A stretch of 64,000 nucleotides of DNA, taken from NCBI GenBank assembly GCA_050260375.1, contig JBLNCA010000037.1, positions 62,001 through 126,000 of the forward strand, in the 5' to 3' direction. Source of the DNA: DTFZ01 sp050260375. Its GTDB lineage: Bacteria; Bacillota; Clostridia; Christensenellales; SZUA-584. Positions 16,569 through 24,751 of the stretch are shown piece by piece. Positions within the stretch are counted from its first letter, which is position 1, and every line of letters starts with the position of its first letter. A program made the translations under genes and the position numbers. Below the pieces are notes generated by a model that did not search any database, was not told where the DNA came from, and was given only the letters and a program-made list of their open reading frames with translations.

Positions 16569-16851
16569 GGGGTCTCCAGCAAACCGTTAGGTTTGATGGG
16601 GTGTGAATTCGGGGTCCCCAACTAGTCGAAGACTTGATGGGGTATAAATACGGGGTCCCCAAAAAGTCGTGAGGCTTTTTGGGGTGCAGATACGGGGTCC
16701 CCATAAAGCAAAAGGCTTTATGGGGTAAAGATAGCGGGGCCCCCGGCAAGACGCAAGGCTTGCTGGGGTTAAATAGCGGGGTCCCCGGCAAGTCGAAGAC
16801 TTGATGGGGTGTGAATTCGGGGTCCCCGTAAAGCATAAAGCTTTATGGGGT
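16569..16851 (+). repeat. Array of seven 41-42-bp palindromic repeat units upstream of dpaA
   Basis: Units start at 16569, 16611, 16652, 16694, 16736, 16778 and 16819 (period 41-42). Each has a GGGGTCCCC core, a hairpin with arms such as CCCCAAAAAG/CTTTTTGGGG, CCCCATAAAG/CTTTATGGGG or CCCCGGCAAG/CTTGCTGGGG around a 6-8-nt loop, and a GTGTAAATAC-like link. Arms differ between units while mostly keeping pairing. The array ends 20 bp before the dpaA start. No protein-coding meaning is believed, although the minus strand stays open because the period is a multiple of three. Confidence 0.9.
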
Positions 16852-16871
16852 AAGGTTTGGGGGCAACTTTG

Positions 16872-17693
16872 ATGTACAGCATATTGATAGCCGGCGGCGA
16901 TATGCGGCAGATAGTGCTTGCAAAAATGCTCGAACAGAGAGGCTACAACGTTTATATGGCCGGATTCGACAGGCACGGGATAAACAGAGAGCCGATATCG
17001 AAGCCGGATTATGTTTTCCTTCCGATACCTTATAAAAACGAGGACGGGTCAATTAAAGCGCCGTTTGCACAGAATCCGCTGTATCTGAAAGACATGGTAA
17101 GCGAATATCCCGACAGCTTTTACATACTTGGCGGCTGCGATGCGGAGGCAAAGATGCTGTTCGGTGAAACTACACGGTATTCCGACCTGATGCAGAACGA
17201 AGCGTACCAGACAAGGAACGCGCTGCTGACTGCCCAAGGCGCCCTTTGCGCATTCCTTAAAAGCACCGATACCGCGCTTTGCGACATGACATGCCTTGTT
17301 ATAGGATACGGAAGAATAGGCAAATTCCTGTGCAAGCTGCTTCGGGCGTGCAGCGCCAACGTTATAGCGACGGCAAGAAAAGACAAGGACCTGGAGCTGA
17401 TATGGATGGAGGGCTACCGGGCGCTGCGTACAAAGGACTTAAAGAAGGCGCTTCCCGAGTCGGACGTAATATTCAATACCGTGCCTTTTCACGTTATCGG
17501 AGAAGCGGAGATAGGGTGCGTCAAGCGTGACGCGAGGTTTATAGAGCTCGCTTCATCGCCTTACTGCATGGATATGGATATGGCTAAAAAAAGCGGTATC
17601 AGCGTGCAGATAGAGCAGGGCCTTCCGGGACGGTATTTCCCGGCGTCGGCGGCAAAGGCCATACTGCGCGCATTTGAAGGAGAGGAACATTGA
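16872..17693 (+). CDS. dpaA: Dipicolinate synthase subunit A
   Basis: With DpaB makes dipicolinic acid, the spore-core Ca-chelating compound, from the DapA product in the mother cell. Seen: 273 residues with an N-terminal Rossmann-like part (ILIAGGDMRQIVLAKML), the GRID-like FDRHGI segment, and the NADP-type motif VIGYGRIGKFLCKLL near residue 142, followed by TARKDKDL and a closing PGRYFPASAAKAI segment, all typical of SpoVFA. The ATG at 16872 is preceded by GGGGG; a TTG five codons earlier lies in that site. It overlaps dpaB. Expected control is by mother-cell sporulation sigma factors; no certain promoter was found in the repeat-filled upstream region. Confidence 0.95.
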   Translation: MYSILIAGGDMRQIVLAKMLEQRGYNVYMAGFDRHGINREPISKPDYVFLPIPYKNEDGSIKAPFAQNPLYLKDMVSEYPDSFYILGGCDAEAKMLFGETTRYSDLMQNEAYQTRNALLTAQGALCAFLKSTDTALCDMTCLVIGYGRIGKFLCKLLRACSANVIATARKDKDLELIWMEGYRALRTKDLKKALPESDVIFNTVPFHVIGEAEIGCVKRDARFIELASSPYCMDMDMAKKSGISVQIEQGLPGRYFPASAAKAILRAFEGEEH

Positions 17694-18280
17694 TGGATCT
17701 GGCAGGAAAACGAATAGGTTTCGCGGTGACCGGTTCGTTCTGTACATATAAACAGGTAATGCCGGTTATTGAAGAGCTGGTGGGCATCGGCGCGGACGTC
17801 GTGCCTATAGTGTCATTCAACGCGGCCAGCATTGACACGCGTTTTATAAAAGCGGAGGATTTCAGGAAATTCCTTAAGGAGACTACAAAGCACGAAATAC
17901 TCGACAGCCTTGTAGAGGTAGAGCCTATCGGTCCAAAAAAGCTGCTCGACCTTGTTATAATCGCGCCGTGCACCGGAAATACGCTCGCTAAGCTCGCTTT
18001 AGGCATTACGGACACACCGGTGGTGATGGCGGCAAAGTCGCACTTAAGAAACTCCCGGCCGGTGCTTATAGCGATATCCACAAACGACGCGCTTGCGGCG
18101 AACGCGAAAAATTTAGGTTTGCTTTTGAACACGCGCAACGTATATTTTGTGCCGTACAGGCAGGACGATCCTGCCGGAAAAAACACATCCATAGTTGCGG
18201 ACATGAGCAAAATAATAGAAGCGGCCTGCCTTGCGCTCGAAGGAAAGCAAATGCAGCCCGTAATGCTCGAGCCGCGTTAA
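17693..18280 (+). CDS. dpaB: Dipicolinate synthase subunit B (flavoprotein)
   Basis: Flavoprotein-fold partner of DpaA. Seen: 195 residues, the FMN-binding flavoprotein pattern with GFAVTGSFCTYKQVMPVIEEL at the start, the IIAPCTGNTLAKLALGITDTP motif (PCTGNT as in SpoVFB), and NVYFVPYRQDDP towards the end. The ATG at 17693 overlaps the dpaA stop as TGATG, with GGAGAGG upstream. In Bacillus, asd-dapG-dapA follow spoVFB; here they are absent and the tepA-like gene comes next. Confidence 0.95.
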   Translation: MDLAGKRIGFAVTGSFCTYKQVMPVIEELVGIGADVVPIVSFNAASIDTRFIKAEDFRKFLKETTKHEILDSLVEVEPIGPKKLLDLVIIAPCTGNTLAKLALGITDTPVVMAAKSHLRNSRPVLIAISTNDALAANAKNLGLLLNTRNVYFVPYRQDDPAGKNTSIVADMSKIIEAACLALEGKQMQPVMLEPR

Positions 18281-18306
18281 GGATAAACATGGCCTCTTAA
18301 GCTGAT

Positions 18307-18345
18307 AATATAATTGCGCCCGGATTTTTGGGGCAGCATTATATT
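18307..18345. promoter_or_regulatory. Inverted repeat upstream of the tepA-like gene
   Basis: AATATAAT (18307-18314) and ATTATATT (18338-18345) pair perfectly, with an inner GCCC/GGGC pair and a 3x3 internal loop. It includes a TATAAT sequence. It could be an operator or an RNA hairpin; no T run follows. Confidence 0.4.
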
Positions 18346-18365
18346 GCTCAAAGAGGGCTTCTTAC

Positions 18366-19040
18366 ATGGAAAACAACGATAATGATGCGAATAAACTGAA
18401 GCAGGGCGCGGAAATAAAAGAGTTCGGAACGCCCCTTGCTCCCATCTCTCCTATACAGGTAGTAAGCATAATAGGGCAGATAGAGGGACACATGAACCTG
18501 CCCCCCGAAAACAAGGCGACAAAATACGAGCATATACTTCCCCAGATAGTGTCGATTGAGCAAAGCCCCGCCGTAAAGGGTATGATACTGCTGATGAACA
18601 CCGCGGGCGGCGACGTGGAAGCGGGGCTCGCGCTTGCCGAGATGATAGCCGGAATGAGCAAGCCGAGCGTTTCGCTCATATTGGGCGGAGGGCACAGCAT
18701 AGGCATAACGCTTGCCGTATCGACGACATATTCTTACATTTCGCCGACAGCGAGCGTCACCGTGCACCCCATACGGATGAACGGCACGATTATTGGCGTG
18801 CCGCAGACTTTTGACTATTTTGACAAGATGCAGCAGAGGATAGTTAAGTTCGTCTGCTCGCACTCTAAGATAAAAGAAGAGGAATACAGGCGGCTTATGC
18901 TGCAGACGGGCGGGCTTGCGAACGATATGGGCACCGTGCTAGTAGGTAAAGAGGTCGTCGATTGCGGCATAATAGACGAGGTAGGAACGCTGACGGACGC
19001 TACGCGCAAGCTCAGAAGCCTTGCGGGCATGGAAGAGTAA
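18366..19040 (+). CDS. ClpP-like serine protease, TepA family
   Basis: ClpP/crotonase-fold peptidase, 224 residues, without an ATPase partner nearby. Seen: an N-terminal extension, the MILLMNTAGGDVEAGLALAEMI segment (oxyanion region), the nucleophile motif GGGHSIGITLA, and the His segment SVTVHPIRMNG, then a C-terminal helix region with VGKEVVDCGIIDEVGTL. Same position (between spoVFB and ftsK/spoIIIE) as Bacillus tepA (ymfB), which was described as translocation-enhancing and also linked to spore protein turnover. GAGGG before the ATG. Confidence 0.88.
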   Translation: MENNDNDANKLKQGAEIKEFGTPLAPISPIQVVSIIGQIEGHMNLPPENKATKYEHILPQIVSIEQSPAVKGMILLMNTAGGDVEAGLALAEMIAGMSKPSVSLILGGGHSIGITLAVSTTYSYISPTASVTVHPIRMNGTIIGVPQTFDYFDKMQQRIVKFVCSHSKIKEEEYRRLMLQTGGLANDMGTVLVGKEVVDCGIIDEVGTLTDATRKLRSLAGMEE

Positions 19041-19044
19041 ATCG

Positions 19045-19087
19045 TTGTATATTTCACCCGGTATGATATAATACTTACCGGGGTGAA
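19045..19087 (+). promoter_or_regulatory. ftsK promoter overlapped by an inverted repeat
   Basis: TTGTAT (19045-19050), 16 nt, extended TGaTATAAT (-10 at 19067-19072). An inverted repeat, TTCACCCGGTA (19053-19063) and TACCGGGGTGAA (19076-19087), flanks the -10 box and reaches into the ribosome binding site (one bulged base). This is a likely repressor site. Confidence 0.6.
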
Positions 19088-19091
19088 GTAT

Positions 19092-21422
19092 ATGCCAAGA
19101 GGCGTTCCTAAAAAAGCAAAGCAGGAAAAAGGGCATTTCGGCGAAGTCGCCGGGGTCATTTTTATTGCTCTTGGCGTATTCCTTGGCATATGCATATTCA
19201 TGCGCACGGATACGGGTATTCTCGGCGGCGCTGTTAAGGACGTGCTGTTCGGCTTGCTGGGGATCGTCGCGTATCTCGCGCCTTTTATTTTTGTAATACT
19301 CGGCATATTGATGATCGCAGCGCGCAAGAAGACCGTCAATAAAGGCAAAGTGTGGCTCGTCGTGCTGCTCGTCGTTTCGATATTGTCCCTCATACATACG
19401 TTTTCACTCAAATGGCTTAATCAGAGCGATTTTTTTGAATATGTTGCCGGATCGTATAACCTTGGCAGCTTAAACGGCGCCGGTTCGGGGGCAATCGGCT
19501 GCCTGCTGCTTTTCCCGTGCAACCTGCTTATAGGCAACATAGGCTGCATAATACTGTTTATTACTACGAGCCTTGTTTCGATACTCGTGCTTGCGAACCT
19601 TTCCATAAAGAGCATGAGCAAAAGCGTTGCCGACGTAGGCAGGAGAACGGTGGTAAAGGCAATAGAAAACGCTGCCGAGCGGAAAAAGCGCCGCCTTTAT
19701 ATCGAGGACCTGCGCGGGGAGCAGGAAGACGTCATATTATACGAGCCTGAGATACCGAACAAGGAAAGCTTCGAGAGAAGAAGGCATAAAAGCTTTTTCG
19801 ACGACGAAGTTTATACCTCTGCCGACTCGACGTACGAAGAAGGCGGTTTAGCCCATGCCGGGAGCCAGGCCAGGAGCGGCGGAAAAAGCGACGGCATAGC
19901 AATAGAGTATTACGAGGACGAGGAAGACGGCGCGGATACGGAGAGAAAGAAGCCTGAGACGCACGGCGCAAAATGCGAGAAAAAAGCGTACACGCTGCCG
20001 CCGGTGACGCTGCTTTCCAAGCCTCAGGAAAAAGTTAAATCCACCGGCATGGAGGAGCAGCGCAAGAACGCACTGCTTATAGAAGAAACGCTCGCCAACT
20101 TCGGCGTGGAGGCAAAGGTTGTGCATATAGTAAAAGGGCCGGCGGTAACGAGGTATGAGCTGCGCCCCGCGCCCGGCGTGCGCGTACGCCGCATCAAAGA
20201 GCTTGACAACGACCTTGCGATGACGCTTGCCGCAAAGGCGGTCAAGATAGAAGCGCCCATACCCGGCAAGGCAGCGGTGGGCATAGAGGTGCCCAATTCG
20301 GATGTTACGTTCGTACACCTGCGCTCAATGCTCGAATCGGACGAATTCAAAAACGCGAAGTCGCCGCTTACGTTCGCGCTCGGCAAGGATATAACGGGAA
20401 AGAACTTTTTTGTTGATATCACGGCAATGCCGCACCTGCTTATTGCCGGGGAAACGGGAAGCGGCAAGAGCGTATGTATTAACTCGCTGATAACGAGCAT
20501 ACTCTTTAAGGCGACGCCCGACGAAGTTAAGATGATACTTATAGACCCCAAGGTAGTGGAGCTGTCGGGCTTCAAGAACATACCGCACCTTTTGGTGCCT
20601 GTCGTGACCGATCCTAAAAAGGCGGCGAGCGCGCTCAACTGGGCGGTGAGCGAGATGACCTCAAGGTACAAGATATTCGCAGAAAAGGGCGCGCGCGACA
20701 TCAATAGGTATAACGGCATGATGGGCGAGGAGGAAAAGCTTCCGCGCATAGTGGTTATAATCGACGAGCTTGCCGAGCTTATGATGGCTTGCCCGAGAGA
20801 AGTGGAAGACTCTATCTGCCGTATTGCCCAGCTTGGCAGGGCGGCCGGCATACATCTTGTAGTGGCTACGCAGCGCCCGTCCGTCAACGTCATTACGGGC
20901 CTTATAAAGGCCAACATATCTTCGCGCATAGCTTTTAAGGTCAACTCGGGCGTAGATTCGCGCACGATACTCGACCAGAACGGTGCGGAAAAGCTGCTGC
21001 GCAATGGGGACATGCTGTACCATCCGTCCGACGCGGCAAAACCGATAAGGCTGCAGGGCTGTTATGTATCGGACAGCGACATAGAAAAGGTGACCGATTT
21101 CGTATCGGGCGGCGCAGAGGCGGAGTTTGACGAGGATGTGGTTTCCGACGTAGTGTCGGTCGCCGAGGAGGAAGAAGCTGACGGCGAATACGACGAGTTG
21201 TTGCCCAAAGCGGTGGAAATAGTGCTCGAATACGGGCAGGCTTCGATCTCGATGCTACAGCGGCGGCTGCGTATAGGATACGCGCGTGCGGCGAGGCTGG
21301 TGGACGAGATGGAAGTAAGAAAGATAGTCAGCCCCTTTGAGGGCAGCAAGGCAAGAAATGTACTGATAACGTGGGATATGTACGAGGAGATGTTTGGCGC
21401 GACGGATGAAGCACAGCAATAA
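19092..21422 (+). CDS. ftsK: FtsK/SpoIIIE DNA translocase
   Basis: Septum-bound DNA pump that clears chromosome from the division or sporulation septum. Seen: 776 residues, four or so N-terminal membrane segments (roughly 15-185), a charged linker, the FtsK alpha/beta motor with Walker A GETGSGKS and Walker B VVIIDELAELMM, QRPSVNVITGLIKANISSRIAF, and the gamma winged-helix domain at the C-terminus (SISMLQRRLRIGYARAARL). The ATG at 19092 is 7 nt after GGGGTG; a GTG three codons earlier lies in that site. Neighbours (tepA-like, recA) match Bacillus spoIIIE, but SpoIIIE and SftA/FtsK cannot be told apart by sequence alone. Confidence 0.95.
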   Translation: MPRGVPKKAKQEKGHFGEVAGVIFIALGVFLGICIFMRTDTGILGGAVKDVLFGLLGIVAYLAPFIFVILGILMIAARKKTVNKGKVWLVVLLVVSILSLIHTFSLKWLNQSDFFEYVAGSYNLGSLNGAGSGAIGCLLLFPCNLLIGNIGCIILFITTSLVSILVLANLSIKSMSKSVADVGRRTVVKAIENAAERKKRRLYIEDLRGEQEDVILYEPEIPNKESFERRRHKSFFDDEVYTSADSTYEEGGLAHAGSQARSGGKSDGIAIEYYEDEEDGADTERKKPETHGAKCEKKAYTLPPVTLLSKPQEKVKSTGMEEQRKNALLIEETLANFGVEAKVVHIVKGPAVTRYELRPAPGVRVRRIKELDNDLAMTLAAKAVKIEAPIPGKAAVGIEVPNSDVTFVHLRSMLESDEFKNAKSPLTFALGKDITGKNFFVDITAMPHLLIAGETGSGKSVCINSLITSILFKATPDEVKMILIDPKVVELSGFKNIPHLLVPVVTDPKKAASALNWAVSEMTSRYKIFAEKGARDINRYNGMMGEEEKLPRIVVIIDELAELMMACPREVEDSICRIAQLGRAAGIHLVVATQRPSVNVITGLIKANISSRIAFKVNSGVDSRTILDQNGAEKLLRNGDMLYHPSDAAKPIRLQGCYVSDSDIEKVTDFVSGGAEAEFDEDVVSDVVSVAEEEEADGEYDELLPKAVEIVLEYGQASISMLQRRLRIGYARAARLVDEMEVRKIVSPFEGSKARNVLITWDMYEEMFGATDEAQQ

Positions 21423-22722
21423 TATTTATATATACGTCGTATCGCTCGGGTGCGACAAGAACAGGATAGACACCGAGCACATGCTGGGAGTGCTTTCCGG
21501 CGGCAACGCGGTTATAGTGGACGAGCCGGCTGCCGCGGATGTTATAATAGTCAATACCTGCGGCTTTATCGAAGAGGCGAAACAGGAATCGATAGACACG
21601 ATACTTGAGATGGCCGCGTTAAAGCAGCCGGGCGCAAAGCTGATTGTGACGGGATGCCTATCTCAAAGGTATGTAAAAGAACTGAGCGCAGAGCTGCCCG
21701 AAGTGGACGCGTTTTTGGGCGTGGCGAGCTACAGCCGTATATACGACGCGATACAGTCGGCGCTTGAAGGCAGGAAATACATATGTTGCGACAGCATAGA
21801 CGGCGAGCTCGAAGGCCGCGTGCTGACCACTCCGGGGCATATAGCATACGTGCGCATAGCGGACGGCTGCTCAAACTGCTGCAGCTACTGCGCGATACCT
21901 ATAATCCGCGGCCCGTTAAAGAGCAGAAGCATTAAGAGCATAATTAAAGAGATCGAAGACCTGCGAAAAGGAGGCGTCTCGGAGGCGATACTCATAGCGC
22001 AGGATACGACAAAGTACGGCGCGGACTTGGGCGGAAGGGCGCTCGAAGAACTGCTACGTGAAGCCGCGGACGTAATGCACGGCGGCTGGCTGCGCGTGCT
22101 GTACTGTTACCCCGAAGGGGTTACGGACGAGCTGATTGACGTGATGCTGAAGCACGACAGCATTGTAAAGTATATGGACATACCTATCCAGCACTTCAGC
22201 GACAGCGTGCTTAAACGCATGAACAGGCGCAACACTAAGGAGTCTTCGCGAAGGCTCGTTAAAAAGCTGCACGAAGCCGGCTTTACGCTACGCACATCGC
22301 TGCTCGTGGGGTTCCCCGGGGAGACGGAAGACGACTTTGCCGAGCTGCTTGACTGCGTGGAGGAACTCAAAATTGACAGGCTGGGAGTGTTCAGGTATTC
22401 CGCCGAGGAAGGAACAAAGGCGGCAAAAATGCCCGGACAGGTGCCGAACGACGTTAAACAGCAGCGCTATGAAGCCGTTATGGCGCTCCAGCAGGGGATA
22501 TCGCTGCGGCTAGGACGCGAGCTCATAGGGCAGAAACTGCCTGCGATAATAGACGGTATTGACGAGGAAACAGGGCGGTATACAGGCAGGACAGCGGGAC
22601 AGGCCCCGTATGTCGACGGCATAACGTACATTTCGTCAAAAAAAGTCTTGACTGCCGGCATGTTTCATGATGTGCTTATTAAAGATGCTTACGAATATGA
22701 TTTTGCGGGAGAAACTGAATGA
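21394..22722 (+). CDS. rimO: Ribosomal protein S12 methylthiotransferase RimO
   Basis: Radical-SAM enzyme that methylthiolates the conserved Asp of ribosomal protein S12. Seen in order: UPF0004 domain with VSLGCDKNRIDTEHML and NTCGFIEEAKQES, the radical-SAM cluster motif CSNCCSYC (CX3CX2C) in DGCSNCCSYCAIPIIRG, and a C-terminal TRAM-like part. LGCDKNRID and the IIRGPLKSR region separate it from MiaB. Two starts are possible: TTG at 21394 has AGGAG 5 nt upstream, while ATG at 21406 has none at proper distance; the TTG is preferred. It overlaps ftsK by 29 nt, and its own end overlaps pgsA by 4 nt. Confidence 0.93.
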   Translation: MARRMKHSNNIYIYVVSLGCDKNRIDTEHMLGVLSGGNAVIVDEPAAADVIIVNTCGFIEEAKQESIDTILEMAALKQPGAKLIVTGCLSQRYVKELSAELPEVDAFLGVASYSRIYDAIQSALEGRKYICCDSIDGELEGRVLTTPGHIAYVRIADGCSNCCSYCAIPIIRGPLKSRSIKSIIKEIEDLRKGGVSEAILIAQDTTKYGADLGGRALEELLREAADVMHGGWLRVLYCYPEGVTDELIDVMLKHDSIVKYMDIPIQHFSDSVLKRMNRRNTKESSRRLVKKLHEAGFTLRTSLLVGFPGETEDDFAELLDCVEELKIDRLGVFRYSAEEGTKAAKMPGQVPNDVKQQRYEAVMALQQGISLRLGRELIGQKLPAIIDGIDEETGRYTGRTAGQAPYVDGITYISSKKVLTAGMFHDVLIKDAYEYDFAGETE

Positions 22723-23264
22723 ATATAGCCAACAAACTGACGCTCTTAAGAGTCGCGCTTATACCTTTCTTCATAGCGGCATTTTACATCGACACCGGGT
22801 TTTGGAACCATTACGTCGCCGCCCTTATTTTTATAGCCGCTTCGCTTACCGACCTGTTTGACGGCGCGCTGGCACGAAAACGCAATCTGGTTACGAAATT
22901 TGGAAAGCTTATCGACCCTATTGCCGACAAGCTGCTAGTTTGCAGCGCCCTTATCATGCTTACCGCTATAGGGCGAATACACCCGGTGTTCGTAATAGTG
23001 CTGATAGGCAGGGAGTTTATCGTAAGCGGCCTAAGGATGCTGGCGGCGGCGGAGGGCAAGGTGATGGCCGCGGACAAGCTGGGAAAGCTCAAGACAGTGG
23101 TGCAGATAGTGATGGTCGTTGTCTTGCTGCTTTGGAACGGCGTATTCGGCGAGTGGCTGGTTATTCTCGGCATAGTCCTCATATGGGCAAGCGTAGTGCT
23201 GTCAGTAGTGTCGTGCGTTGACTATTTCCTGAAAAACAGAGATATCGTCAAAGACATGTTCTGA
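22719..23264 (+). CDS. pgsA: Phosphatidylglycerophosphate synthase
   Basis: Membrane enzyme joining CDP-diacylglycerol and glycerol-3-phosphate, the committed step to phosphatidylglycerol and cardiolipin. Seen: 181 residues, several membrane helices, and the CDP-alcohol phosphotransferase signature DG..AR........G...D...D (DGALARKRNLVTKFGKLIDP, then IADK). N-terminal NIANKLTLLRVALIPFF is typical of PgsA. Start overlaps the rimO stop as ATGA with GGGAG upstream. Position before recA is conserved in Firmicutes; cinA, usually between them, is absent. Confidence 0.95.
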   Translation: MNIANKLTLLRVALIPFFIAAFYIDTGFWNHYVAALIFIAASLTDLFDGALARKRNLVTKFGKLIDPIADKLLVCSALIMLTAIGRIHPVFVIVLIGREFIVSGLRMLAAAEGKVMAADKLGKLKTVVQIVMVVVLLLWNGVFGEWLVILGIVLIWASVVLSVVSCVDYFLKNRDIVKDMF

Positions 23265-23309
23265 TTTTTGTACTATTCGTATTATATATTATTTTTCGGA
23301 GGTATTGTG

Positions 23310-24329
23310 ATGTCGGTAGAGAAGCAAAAAGCGCTGGAGATGGCGCTCATACAGATAGAGAAGCAATTCGGAAAGGGCAGCGTGATGAAGCTCGGCGAAG
23401 CGGCAAGCGTACCTGTATCGGTGATACCGAGCGGGTGCCTTGAGCTCGATATTGCGCTGGGCGTGGGCGGCGTACCGAGAGGGCGTATAATAGAGATATA
23501 CGGCCCCGAGTCTTCAGGCAAGACTACGATAGCGCTTCATATGGTGGCGGAAGCCCAGAAGCTGGGCGGAGCCGCCGCATTCATAGACGCCGAGCATGCC
23601 CTTGACCCGGCATACGCAAAAAACCTCGGCGTGGATACGGACAACCTTTATGTGTCGCAACCCGATACGGGGGAGCAGGCGCTTGAAATAACCGAAGCGC
23701 TCGTAAGAAGCGGAGCCATTGACATAATAGTAATAGACTCCGTTGCCGCGCTCGTGCCCAAAGCCGAGATAGACGGCGAGATGGGAGCTTCGCATGTGGG
23801 GCTTCAGGCAAGGCTGATGTCGCAGGCGCTGCGCAAGCTCGCCGGAATCATAAGCAAATCCAACACGATAGCGGTGTTTATAAACCAGCTGCGCGAGAAA
23901 GTCGGCGTAATGTTCGGCAATCCCGAAACGACGCCGGGCGGCAGGGCGCTAAAATTCTACGCTTCCATCCGCCTTGACGTAAGGCGCGTAGAGGCGATTA
24001 AGGACGGCGAAAACATAATAGGCAACAGGACAAAGATTAAAGTCGCAAAAAACAAAGTCGCGCCGCCGTTTAAGTCCGCAGAGTTCGATATATATTACGG
24101 GCAAGGCGTTTCGGCCGAGAGTAGCATTATAAATCTCGGAACTGAATATGGCATCATTAAGAAGTCTGGGTCATGGTTCTATTACAACGAGCTGCGCATT
24201 GGCCAGGGCAAGGATAACGTGCGCACGTTCCTCAAAGAGAACAGGGATGTGTTTGAAGAGATAAAGGGCAAGATACTTGAAACTTGCAACCTTGGAAAGC
24301 AGCCGCAGGAAGGTGTGCAGGAGGAGTAA
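23310..24329 (+). CDS. recA: RecA recombinase
   Basis: Strand-exchange ATPase and SOS coprotease. Seen: 339 residues, the KALEMALIQIEKQFGKGSVMKLGE start, Walker A GPESSGKTT, the EHALDP and DSVAALVPKAEIDGEMG segments, the L2-adjacent INQLREKVGVMFGNPETTPGG motif, and a C-terminal domain ending with an acidic/Gln-rich tail. The ATG at 23310 has GGAGG 8 nt upstream; an ATG at 23268 has none. No clear SOS box was identified upstream by eye. A strong terminator follows. Confidence 0.98.
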   Translation: MSVEKQKALEMALIQIEKQFGKGSVMKLGEAASVPVSVIPSGCLELDIALGVGGVPRGRIIEIYGPESSGKTTIALHMVAEAQKLGGAAAFIDAEHALDPAYAKNLGVDTDNLYVSQPDTGEQALEITEALVRSGAIDIIVIDSVAALVPKAEIDGEMGASHVGLQARLMSQALRKLAGIISKSNTIAVFINQLREKVGVMFGNPETTPGGRALKFYASIRLDVRRVEAIKDGENIIGNRTKIKVAKNKVAPPFKSAEFDIYYGQGVSAESSIINLGTEYGIIKKSGSWFYYNELRIGQGKDNVRTFLKENRDVFEEIKGKILETCNLGKQPQEGVQEE

Positions 24330-24364
24330 AAGTATAGCCTGGCTGTTTAACAGCGCAAAACAAC

Positions 24365-24396
24365 AACGCTCTTCCACATTAGGAAGGGCGTTTTTT
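24365..24396 (+). terminator. Terminator of recA
   Basis: CGCTCTTCC (24367-24375), loop, GGAAGGGCG (24382-24390), six T. Confidence 0.9.
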
Positions 24397-24400
24397 ATGC

Positions 24401-24479
24401 GGGATCCCTAACAAGCCTTACGTCTTGCTGGGGACCCCGTATTTACACCGGCAAGCTCACGTCTTGCTGGGGACCCCGT
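24401..24479 (-). repeat. Two units of the 42-bp palindromic repeat (minus orientation)
   Basis: Two GGGGACCCC cores at 24430-24438 and 24469-24477, each adjoined by a hairpin with CAAG/CTTG arms; the second, AGCAAGACGTGAGCTTGCCGG on the minus strand, keeps pairing. Same family as the array at 16569-16851. Confidence 0.8.
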
Positions 24480-24483
24480 ATTT

Positions 24484-24594
24484 AAGATTCTTCGCTTGCG
24501 CTCTGAATGACAAAAGTAACTAATACCGTAAAACAGGCTATTATATAAGAAAGCCCCACATGTCATTCTGAGGACCGGAGGGACGAAGAATCTT
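24484..24594. repeat. 111-bp element with GTCATTCTGAG-type inverted ends
   Basis: The left arm (24484-24512) begins AAGATTCTTCGCTTGCG and ends TGAATGACA; the right arm (24561-24594) begins TGTCATTCTGAG and ends CGAAGAATCTT. The arms are imperfect inverted repeats, and the centre is AT-rich and non-coding. This sequence type is known to be dispersed in many bacterial genomes. The following stretch to 24667 holds only a G-rich run and nothing assignable. Confidence 0.6.
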
Positions 24595-24667
24595 AACCTT
24601 ATGCGGCCGTCGGAACCGTAATATACCGCGGGGGGGGCGCCAGCGGGAGTCCCCTAATAGAGTTCAA

Positions 24668-24692
24668 GAAAAAACACCCCTTGAAGGGGCTG
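24668..24692 (-). terminator. Terminator of the first LCP gene
   Basis: On the minus strand CAGCCCCTT, short loop, AAGGGGTG followed by six T. Confidence 0.75.
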
Positions 24693-24751
24693 ATGATTAT
24701 TCGGTATCTCCGGAAAGCCGTGAAACTTAATCGGGTCAGGATTATCTGCGC

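Noticed and set aside
16569..16851. Possible CRISPR array
   Set aside because: Period is 42 bp with no unique spacers: the whole unit repeats with variation in the hairpin arms. No cas genes in the window.
16543..16976. Open minus-strand frames with 14-residue repeats across the repeat array (also at 30506-30706, 30890-31315, 52640-52999)
   Set aside because: The 42-bp period is a multiple of three, so any frame without a stop in one unit stays open. No ribosome binding site, no conserved start, and the peptides follow the DNA repeat rather than a protein family.
20024..21013. 329-codon minus-strand frame opposite ftsK
   Set aside because: Opposite-strand shadow of a strongly conserved gene; low-complexity Ser/Thr/Leu content typical of such shadows.
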